Source: Lachnospiraceae bacterium
GTDB taxonomy: Bacteria > Bacillota > Clostridia > Lachnospirales > Lachnospiraceae
Length of the DNA: 64,000 nucleotides
Direction of reading: 5' to 3'
NCBI GenBank assembly: GCA_910575445.1
Contig: CAJTFW010000009.1
Coordinates: 64,428-128,427 of the forward strand
Part shown: one piece after another, positions 57,577 through 64,000 of the stretch
Position numbering within the stretch: position 1 is the first letter of the stretch
Layout: every line of letters starts with the position of its first letter
The notes under the pieces: model-generated
Told to the model about the DNA's origin: nothing
The model's database searches: none
What the model saw: only the letters and a program-made list of their open reading frames with translations
Translations under genes and position numbers: made by a program

Positions 57577-58011
57577 TTACAGGCGAAAGCTTTCTTTAGG
57601 TTGTACCACCACCCGTATTTCACTTCTTGCACAGTACACCCCATTAATCTCCAATGCATATTCTGCCCGTGCCTCGATGCGTCCTTCCTCTTCCCGTATC
57701 GAAACTTCTGTAGTATGCGTCTCCATTAAAAAACTCCCAAAGGGGATGGCATACGTACTACTTTGGCTTTTCCCTTTCTCAAACACCATATTGACGGTTA
57801 CTGGTCCCCGCTTTTGTACCTCAAGATAATGCTCTCTGAACTTCACCCGGTTCTTCACCGGTTCGCTCATCCCTTCCATCCGTTCTTCAAAGAGAAGATA
57901 GTGCGTTCCATTTCGCTGATAATATTCTCCGATATGCACCATCTCAATTGTATCGCCGTTTTCCTCTAAGCTGTGGAAGCCTGCGATTGTCACCATCACA
58001 TCTTTTGTCAT
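57577..58011 (-). CDS. DUF1934-family protein (YwiB-like)
   Basis: 144 residues with a lipocalin-like beta-barrel pattern: DVMVTIAGFHSLEENGDTIE, YQRNGTHYLLFEERMEGMSE, GSFLMETHTTEVSIREEEGR. Family DUF1934/YwiB, often next to rpoE or argS in Firmicutes, function unknown. A single gene with its own terminator. Not related to the trehalose genes apart from adjacency. The start is ATG 58011 with GGGCGGATT, a fair SD. Confidence 0.85.
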   Translation of the reverse strand: MTKDVMVTIAGFHSLEENGDTIEMVHIGEYYQRNGTHYLLFEERMEGMSEPVKNRVKFREHYLEVQKRGPVTVNMVFEKGKSQSSTYAIPFGSFLMETHTTEVSIREEEGRIEARAEYALEINGVYCARSEIRVVVQPKESFRL

Positions 58012-58070
58012 AATCCGCCCGCTCTTTCGTTATGTTCTATTTCTCTCCCATTGTAGCCGTTTTCTGGTTA

Positions 58071-58289
58071 CTATTCAAGTCCTTTCAGCCACCAAAAGCG
58101 CACATGCACCGGAAGCTGCTCTGGATTGGGTCTGTCATACGTCAGACTCCACCAGGCATATTCTTCTTGCATCTCTTGTACTTCTTCCTCTGCTTCTAAA
58201 AGTCCTTCCTGATATACATACACCATACTGGCGGTTAGAAAAAGTCCAATCACTATCGAACAAACCAACATCCACATCTTTCTACACAT
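58071..58289 (-). CDS. Small membrane protein at the end of the ger operon
   Basis: 72 residues. One N-terminal membrane helix (MLVCSIVIGLFLTASMVYVY) and an acidic outside domain EGLLEAEEEVQEMQEEYAWW. Not recognised; its place 23 bases after the gerAB-type gene suggests a minor germination-receptor subunit, in the style of the small GerD- or 2TM-type proteins linked to ger operons. It could be a lipoprotein-like or anchored accessory. Moderate confidence in coding, low in function. Confidence 0.6.
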   Translation of the reverse strand: MCRKMWMLVCSIVIGLFLTASMVYVYQEGLLEAEEEVQEMQEEYAWWSLTYDRPNPEQLPVHVRFWWLKGLE

Positions 58290-58312
58290 AAGGCATAACC
58301 CCTTTTTTATTT

Positions 58313-59830
58313 TCAGTATGGCCAGGTTATATAGCCTTTATACCTTCCATCCTTCTGAATCTTTGGAATCTCACAAGATGTTTCGTTGTACCAGGCATTT
58401 AACAGCCGATGCACTGGCATCCCTTCTTCTGGTTGTTCTTCCTTTTTGGCTTCTTCGGAAGCTTTTTCTTCTACGGCATACACCAGCGTTCCACGGGAAT
58501 AGGAAGCATGCAACTGAATCTCTTCTAGCAGTGCCCCAAAGTCTGTCCTTCTTAAAAGTTCTTTTGAAAAATAAAAATTTTTCAGATGGTTAAAATCCAT
58601 GTTTTTTTGTTGATACTCCCAGTACATATTTTTGGCTTCTTCTATCGAAGCAGCCTCTGTCTCAAAAGCCTTATCCTCTTCTTCTTTGGAGTTTCCAAAG
58701 CCAAACGTAAAGCGAAACGCCTCTTCTTCTCCTACATCCACACCAATCGCTGTTACCAGGTTCTGCTGCTCTAATTCCTGCGCACTGCATCCGGTCAGCA
58801 GAAAGAAAGGAAGCAGACACAAACAAGTCATCTTTATCTTCTTATTATTTTTCCATACCCCGGATACCAACAGCAATACTATCTGTACAGGTGTTGAAAT
58901 ATAATACAAAAAAGCCTCACCCCACTCCATACTTTCAGGAAAACATGCGCATAGATACGCCGCAGCCAGTAGTAGAAAAAGTCCCCATTTTCTTTTTTTA
59001 TCCGGTTCACCATCCATCAAAGGCGCAAAGAGACTGCTGCACAACAAGAAGAATCCAATCACCCATGCAAAGATAAAAAGTGCATCTAAGCGTCCAATGA
59101 CATTTCCTGGAAAATGTGCCATGGTCATCGCTGAGGCTAATGGAAAGACAAGTCCTGTATGCCCTTGATTTCCATATATACAATAGATAAAGAGACTAAA
59201 ACCCAGTATAAATCCTCCGGTTGTCAGCCAGACTTTCCATATGATACGCGGATAATCTGACTCTTTATGCACCTGTCCCTTCAGATGCCAAAGACTCTGC
59301 ACAGCAGAAAGCCAGCAGAACAGCTCATAACCAATTAGTAACTGTTCTTTTTGTAACATCAGGCGAAGTTCTCTAAACCTTGACAGCTCCACCTCTCCAT
59401 GCATCAACATGGTCAACAGCAACAGCATCAGTAAAAAAAATGGAAATAACACCTCACTGACCCGAAGCCTGCACTCTAGCCCTTTGTACAGATTATAATA
59501 GCAGAACAGAGAAAACCATCCCATAATCACCCAAAGCCTGGTGTCCGTTAATAAAAATTGTTGTACTAAAAGCCCAGTGATGCGAAGTAACATCGTTGCC
59601 AACACCCAATAGTGCAGATAGCATATCCATTTTACCCAGATAGAAGTTGGTCTCTCTATTATGGCTGTACCTGCCAGATATATTCCCAGAAAAAGAAGAG
59701 ACAGAAGAATACTCCCTGTATTTTCCTGGTTCATCACAAGTGGCGGCAACAATGCACTTAGTGTAATCCCGACCACTGCATAATTTCGATACATCTGTCT
59801 TGATGAGATTTTATGATTTCCAGAAAACAT
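58313..59830 (-). CDS. Spore germination protein, GerAB-GerAC fusion
   Basis: 505 residues. Residues 1-335 are a GerAB/amino-acid-permease type membrane protein with about ten spans (KISSRQMYRNYAVVGITLSA, then LIGYELFCWLSAVQSLWHLK). It continues without a break into KMTCLCLLPFFLLTGCSAQE, a lipoprotein signal with lipobox L-T-G-C, followed by ELEQQNLVTAIGVDVGEEEA and the N-terminal domain of GerAC. The GerAC part is short, about 165 residues instead of 350, ending at YKGYITWPY. The nutrient receptor would sit in the spore inner membrane. Either a genuine fusion or a small deletion joined two genes. Starts one base after the gerAA stop. Confidence 0.85.
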   Translation of the reverse strand: MFSGNHKISSRQMYRNYAVVGITLSALLPPLVMNQENTGSILLSLLFLGIYLAGTAIIERPTSIWVKWICYLHYWVLATMLLRITGLLVQQFLLTDTRLWVIMGWFSLFCYYNLYKGLECRLRVSEVLFPFFLLMLLLLTMLMHGEVELSRFRELRLMLQKEQLLIGYELFCWLSAVQSLWHLKGQVHKESDYPRIIWKVWLTTGGFILGFSLFIYCIYGNQGHTGLVFPLASAMTMAHFPGNVIGRLDALFIFAWVIGFFLLCSSLFAPLMDGEPDKKRKWGLFLLLAAAYLCACFPESMEWGEAFLYYISTPVQIVLLLVSGVWKNNKKIKMTCLCLLPFFLLTGCSAQELEQQNLVTAIGVDVGEEEAFRFTFGFGNSKEEEDKAFETEAASIEEAKNMYWEYQQKNMDFNHLKNFYFSKELLRRTDFGALLEEIQLHASYSRGTLVYAVEEKASEEAKKEEQPEEGMPVHRLLNAWYNETSCEIPKIQKDGRYKGYITWPY

Positions 59831-59831
59831 A

Positions 59832-61238
59832 TCAGCCCTTCTTTCTTAGTTTCACTCTTGCATCCCGCCTTGCAAAGATAGGACGTCTTCTTATCATACG
59901 CATTGGAAAACGAATCAGCGAATCCCTCTCATCCTCATAGTCATTTAAATCAGAAGCCACATAAGGCATCAGATATGGGATGCCAAAGCTATTTAGATGA
60001 GACAGATGAATCAGTACCCACAGATACGATAACAGAACCCCATACAGGCCAAGCCAGGCTCCCATAAAGATACAGCCATATTTTAGTAATCGAAAGGCAG
60101 AAGCAAATTCTTCATTGGGAATCGCAAAGGAGCAAAGCGCTGTAAATGCCACCACAATTACCACAATCGGACTGACCACATTGGCTGACACTGCAGATTG
60201 TCCGATAATCAGACCTCCTACAATACCAATGGTATTTCCTATAGGGCCTGGCAAGCGAATCCCCGCTTCTCGTATCAGTTCAAAAGATATCTCCATTAAA
60301 AGCACCTCTCCAAGCGATGGAAAGGGTACACCTTGTCTTGCTTCTGCCATCGACAGAATCAGGTTTGTTGGCAACAGACTGGTATGCCAGGTTGTCACAG
60401 CCACATAGATAGCTGGAAAGCTCATCGCCAATATCGCTGCAAAGAATCGCAAAAGCCTGGCAAATGTCGCAATCTCAAAACGATTGTACCAGTCGTCACT
60501 GGTCTGAAAGAAGCTATTGTAATCCGATGGAAAGACAAGCACTGTCGGCGAATGGTCTGTCACTAATACCACCCGCCCCTCCAGTACCGCAGAGGCCGCT
60601 CTGTCCGGGCGCTCTGTTGACTGGTACTGCGGAAAAGGTGACAGCCAGTGTTTTTCTGTCAGCTGCTCTAACATTCCGCTGTCTAAGATTCCATCAATCT
60701 CATAGGAATCCATCTGCTGTTTTATCGTATCAAGAAGTTTGGGATAGATTAAATCTTCCATATAGACAAGAGCGGTCATGGTATGGGAGCGTGTTCCAAT
60801 CGTCTGTTCTTCTACTTTCATCCTTGGGTCCCGAATCCTTTTACGAATCAGTGCCACATTTAACTTTTCGCTCTCTGTAAAGCCCTCTTTCGAGCCACGC
60901 ATCACCTTCTCACTCTCTGCCTTGGAGACGCCAAGCCCTGGATATCCTTTGCTGGATATTTTATATACGCTATCGTCCCCTGCAAGAAACAAGATGCCAT
61001 TTCCGGCTAGAAGTGCTGCTTCTGCTTCTTGATAAGTTGACAGAGGTTGTACATCGGAGAGACCAATCACATGCTCCTCTAACATCAGATTGCTGACGGT
61101 CACTTCCCCATAGACCAAAAGCCCCTCTTTTTTTCCATTGTCCAAAAAGACCTGGCGGTGCAGGATATCATCACATTTTGCAAAGCGCGTCTTGACCCAC
61201 TCTTTATTTTCCGAAAGTACTGGTGATACTTCCCCCAT
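59832..61238 (-). CDS. Spore germination protein GerAA type
   Basis: 468 residues. The soluble N-terminal domains are followed by the GerA membrane region: LAMSFPAIYVAVTTWHTSLL, EISFELIREAGIRLPGPIGN, TIGIVGGLIIGQSAVSANVV, all signature blocks of GerA/GerBA/GerKA. It forms the germinant receptor with the GerAB-GerAC fusion encoded next. Start ATG 61238, behind TCAGGAGGGTTTTCT; the longer frame is not supported. First gene of a ger operon; a forespore (sigma-G) promoter is expected upstream but not securely identified. Confidence 0.93.
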   Translation of the reverse strand: MGEVSPVLSENKEWVKTRFAKCDDILHRQVFLDNGKKEGLLVYGEVTVSNLMLEEHVIGLSDVQPLSTYQEAEAALLAGNGILFLAGDDSVYKISSKGYPGLGVSKAESEKVMRGSKEGFTESEKLNVALIRKRIRDPRMKVEEQTIGTRSHTMTALVYMEDLIYPKLLDTIKQQMDSYEIDGILDSGMLEQLTEKHWLSPFPQYQSTERPDRAASAVLEGRVVLVTDHSPTVLVFPSDYNSFFQTSDDWYNRFEIATFARLLRFFAAILAMSFPAIYVAVTTWHTSLLPTNLILSMAEARQGVPFPSLGEVLLMEISFELIREAGIRLPGPIGNTIGIVGGLIIGQSAVSANVVSPIVVIVVAFTALCSFAIPNEEFASAFRLLKYGCIFMGAWLGLYGVLLSYLWVLIHLSHLNSFGIPYLMPYVASDLNDYEDERDSLIRFPMRMIRRRPIFARRDARVKLRKKG

Positions 61239-61356
61239 AGAAAACCCTCCTGACAGAAAAAGCTGCCGCAAAATGTGGTGTCAGAGTAACTCCAACGCCG
61301 TCTTTTGCGACAGCCCCATTTTCAGGATTATTATGTTTCTTTTGTAAGAGAAATAT

Positions 61357-62238
61357 TCACACTCTATGTACATTATATGGCACCGTCAGATACAGCTGCT
61401 TGGCAAGCTGTGATGCCCGAAGCGCCCGATAGGCTTTTCTGGCTTTTGGCTGTGTATCAAAGATACCAAAGACTGTAGGACCGCTACCGCTCATCATCGC
61501 CCCCAGTGCTCCGGCCTTTTGCATCTCCTGTTTTATCTTATCGATTACGGGATGTGCGGGTATGGTCACAAGCTCTAGGATATTTCCCATGCGAGCGGAT
61601 AAGAGTGCAAGGTCCTTTTGACGAAGTGCAGTAATCATTGCATCAACATCGGGATGTTTCTTCGTCTCTAGTTCATTGACATGCAGATTTTCATAGACAA
61701 ATTTGGTAGAGACACTAATACCAGGCTTTGCTATCAGAAGATAGCATTTGGGCATCGGCGGCAGGTTCTTAAGCTTTTCTCCAATGCCTTCTGCCAGTGC
61801 AGTTCCGCGAAGGATACAATATGGCACATCGGCACCTAGACGCACTCCCCGCTCCATCAGCTCCTTTCTGGAAAGCCCCAGATGATACATCTGATTGACA
61901 CCCCAGAGCACCGCTGCTGCATCTGAACTCCCACCAGCCATCCCGGCAGCCACTGGAATCTTCTTCTCAAGTTGTATCAAAAGTCCCCCTGGTATCTGAT
62001 ACTCCTCCATCAAAAGCTTTGCCGCCTGATAGGCTAAGTTATTCTCGTTGGTAGGAAGGTAGGGAAGATTGGTTCGAAGCTGAATCTCCGGCTTTTTTAT
62101 CTTCTTTAACATCAGTTCATCATAGAGACTGATGGTCTGCATAATCATCTTTACTTCATGGTATCCATCTTCCCGCCTTCTAAGCACATCTAATCCCAGA
62201 TTAATCTTTGCTAACGCCTTTAACTGTATCTTATCCAT
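61357..62238 (-). CDS. ispE: 4-diphosphocytidyl-2-C-methyl-D-erythritol kinase
   Basis: 293 residues, GHMP kinase. The ATP loop is PVAAGMAGGSSDAAAVLWG, the N-terminal catalytic region is LKALAKINLGLDVLRRREDG with YHEVKMIMQTISL, and the C-terminal motif GAMMSGSGPTVFGIFDTQ. It phosphorylates CDP-ME in the non-mevalonate isoprenoid pathway. ATG 62238 with AAGAGAGGAATATTTCC. A housekeeping gene; the operon may continue with the sigma/anti-sigma genes read in the same direction, though there is a 64-base gap with a possible hairpin. Confidence 0.96.
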   Translation of the reverse strand: MDKIQLKALAKINLGLDVLRRREDGYHEVKMIMQTISLYDELMLKKIKKPEIQLRTNLPYLPTNENNLAYQAAKLLMEEYQIPGGLLIQLEKKIPVAAGMAGGSSDAAAVLWGVNQMYHLGLSRKELMERGVRLGADVPYCILRGTALAEGIGEKLKNLPPMPKCYLLIAKPGISVSTKFVYENLHVNELETKKHPDVDAMITALRQKDLALLSARMGNILELVTIPAHPVIDKIKQEMQKAGALGAMMSGSGPTVFGIFDTQPKARKAYRALRASQLAKQLYLTVPYNVHRV

Positions 62239-62302
62239 AAGGAAATATTCCTCTCTTCTTAAAAATATATTACCTACAGTTTAACAGTTAGCAGCAAGAT
62301 TG

Positions 62303-63364
62303 TCAAAATGAAAGCTCCACTTCAAAGCTCTCTCCAAGTGGTTGATAATCATGACTCATCTGTCCGCTTTCTTTGGGAAGCTGCACCGTATATAAACTCA
62401 TTGTCACATGCTCAGCCTCCTTGCTAATTCGTCCATCGTCTATTATTTCCTGATTCATCATATAGCCGGAACCTTTTTTCCCTTCATAGAACATCGTCTC
62501 AAATCTTATCTGTTCCCCGGTTGGCTCTACGGCAATCACTCTCATAAGATAGTCTGTATAATCAGAAGTTTGATAAGAAATCCGCTGTTCCAAGTCATTG
62601 ATGGTCAGTTCTTCTAATGTCACAGTCACACCATCTGGCAATGTAAATTCTTTCTGTAATGCAATACGGATAGTATCTGCAATCAGGTCTGCACCATCTG
62701 CCACAAAGGCAAATTCCCATGTTCCACGAACAGCATCTGTTGCGCCAAGATTCTTAAACACCAGACGATACGTATTTTCAGAAGATAAATCCATATCGGG
62801 CAACTCATAAGAAGTCTCTACTCCCAAAATCTTCTGTTCTTCATCCAAAAATCCTGCTCCGCCTCCAGCGCCTATCATCATTGGTTTGCCATTGACATAG
62901 AGCATCGCATCAGGAACTAAGATATCTTCCATCGGCTGTCCATCTTCACGCTGAAGAGTCAGATTGACTACCAGCTTTTCTTCAGAGACCACAGCTTCCT
63001 GCAAAGTAAGCATATACCCTTTGTCAGATACGGATGTATTTACAACATCCCGGTAAGCCTCTAAATTGCTAGAGAGTCCAAGTGCTTCACCAATGCTCCA
63101 GCGAATCTGCTGAATCGCTGCATGGACTTCTCCTCCAAAAAGTGTGACTCCTGTCAGACACACCACAGCTGCGCAAGCTGCCACCATACGTTTTGTGTAG
63201 CATCTTCTTACGGTTCTTTTCTCTTTATTAATTTCCGTTAATATTGCTGCTTTATATCGTCCCATCTCTTTCTTCTTCAGGCCCTCCATGAGACAATCCC
63301 CATCCGCCAAAAAATCGGTCTTTATCTGATTTGCCAGTCTGTATGCTTCTCTGTTCATGCTCAT
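62303..63364 (-). CDS. DUF4179-type anti-sigma factor
   Basis: 353 residues. The N-terminal cytoplasmic segment (NREAYRLANQIKTDFLADGD) precedes one membrane span (MVAACAAVVCLTGVTLFGG, about residues 58-76). The external domain has beta repeats with QTSDYTDYLMRVIAVEPTGE. DUF4179 proteins serve as anti-sigma or stress-sensing partners of ECF-type sigma factors, here the gene immediately upstream. Overlap with the sigma gene is four bases (ATGA), so translation is coupled. It would hold the sigma factor at the membrane until a signal releases it. Confidence 0.85.
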   Translation of the reverse strand: MSMNREAYRLANQIKTDFLADGDCLMEGLKKKEMGRYKAAILTEINKEKRTVRRCYTKRMVAACAAVVCLTGVTLFGGEVHAAIQQIRWSIGEALGLSSNLEAYRDVVNTSVSDKGYMLTLQEAVVSEEKLVVNLTLQREDGQPMEDILVPDAMLYVNGKPMMIGAGGGAGFLDEEQKILGVETSYELPDMDLSSENTYRLVFKNLGATDAVRGTWEFAFVADGADLIADTIRIALQKEFTLPDGVTVTLEELTINDLEQRISYQTSDYTDYLMRVIAVEPTGEQIRFETMFYEGKKGSGYMMNQEIIDDGRISKEAEHVTMSLYTVQLPKESGQMSHDYQPLGESFEVELSF

Positions 63365-63912
63365 GCCCTCTTCCTTTCTCCAAATTTATTACGAATTTTT
63401 TTCTTTCCGCGAAAGATTCTTACATAGACATTTTCCCTACTAATACCCATCGCCTTTCCTGCTTCCTCTGGTTCTTCCTCATCTAAAAAAACCCTTCGAA
63501 ACAGCTCCCTGTCCTTTGGCGACAGACACTTTAGTATCTCTTCTGTCTCCTTAGAAAGCTCCTGTTGTGCAAACGTCGACCATGTGGTATCCTCCTGTAA
63601 AATCTCTATCTCCTCTAAAGGCACCACTTTTTGTTCTCTTTGCACTTTGCGCAGTGTATCAATCGCTTCTAGCCTTGCCACACCAGCTGCCCAGTTTAGA
63701 AAGCTTCCTTTGCTTTCATCAAAGCAGTCGATATTTCTCCAAATTCCCAAGAAAATATCATTCATACATTCCTCCACCCTCTCCGGTGAAGAAAACAACC
63801 TTTTGTTGACAATCGATTTTAAAAGTCCCCCGTAAGTCTCTATCACATACAAGATACCTTCTTCCCGGCGCTTTCTTATCAACTCCACAAAATTATCCTT
63901 ATTTGCTCTCAT
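63361..63912 (-). CDS. ECF-type RNA polymerase sigma factor
   Basis: 183 residues. Region 2 is seen in LYVIETYGGLLKSIVNKRLF and ECMNDIFLGIWRNIDCFDES; region 4 in LKCLSPKDRELFRRVFLDEE and EAGKAMGISRENVYVRIFRG. It directs polymerase to a stress regulon, probably including its own operon. ATG 63912 with CTGAGGTAATAGTG; GTG 63915 is less likely. Overlaps the DUF4179 gene. It lies at the right end of the window; the start and SD are inside it. Confidence 0.92.
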   Translation of the reverse strand: MRANKDNFVELIRKRREEGILYVIETYGGLLKSIVNKRLFSSPERVEECMNDIFLGIWRNIDCFDESKGSFLNWAAGVARLEAIDTLRKVQREQKVVPLEEIEILQEDTTWSTFAQQELSKETEEILKCLSPKDRELFRRVFLDEEEPEEAGKAMGISRENVYVRIFRGKKKIRNKFGERKRA

Positions 63913-64000
63913 CACTATTACCTCAGATTTTAAAACTCGTAAGCTTACTTTACACGGAACTTTTCTCTAAGTCAGCTGTCTTATTGGTTCCTTCACCCTA

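Overview
The window looks like part of a chromosome from a spore-forming, anaerobic Clostridia species, most likely Lachnospiraceae. The core genes at the right include spoIIID, a gerA-type spore germination operon, a guaA-thiT-recQ backbone, ispE and an ECF sigma/anti-sigma pair. The accessory genes on the left are those of typical gut-Firmicutes integrative elements. The assignment rests on gene content only.

Layout. 1-5.2 kb: an edge-truncated GNAT acetyltransferase, then a lantibiotic-immunity locus on the minus strand (two-component system, ABC transporter, YxeA-like protein). 5.2-11 kb: a mosaic of small modules: a type I toxin with a convergent antisense RNA, HicAB, remnants of an immunity-gene array, a ligA BRCT fragment, two Rpn-like PD-(D/E)XK genes, and a broken integrase. 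11.0-44.1 kb: a tandem array of islands bounded by four copies of ACTCGAACTC, which is the 3' end of guaA. Island X (11.0-13.3 kb) has a CptIN-like type III toxin-antitoxin system and a predicted nuclease. Island Y (13.3-32.8 kb) is a mobilizable element. Its relaxase gene is split by a 9.6-kb serine-recombinase transposon carrying an ABC transporter with a GntR regulator, and it also holds an insertion with 322-bp inverted repeats around an IS1182 transposase. Island Z (32.8-44.1 kb) has the only intact tyrosine integrase, with excisionase, repressor, MobV relaxase and replication ATPase. Its cargo is a ParA-led three-gene operon, YjdF, a Vat-like acetyltransferase and a HEAT-repeat gene. 44.1-64 kb: ordinary chromosome: guaA, thiT with a TPP riboswitch, spoIIID, a macro-domain gene, padR-ftsW-like, recQ, a MATE transporter, a trehalose PTS operon, a ger operon, ispE and a sigma/anti-sigma pair.

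How it fits together. The 3' end of guaA has acted as a repeated landing site. Each insertion keeps the last guaA codons and restores the stop, so islands have stacked up. X and Y lack their own integrase and would depend on Z's integrase or one elsewhere. Several mobility genes (W integrase, Y relaxase, Y parM, Z mobV, IS1182 transposase) are interrupted by stops, frameshifts or insertions, so the array appears partly decayed while cargo genes look intact.

All calls come from reading the sequence and translated proteins. No database search was run. Family names are from recognised motifs and remembered family sequences.
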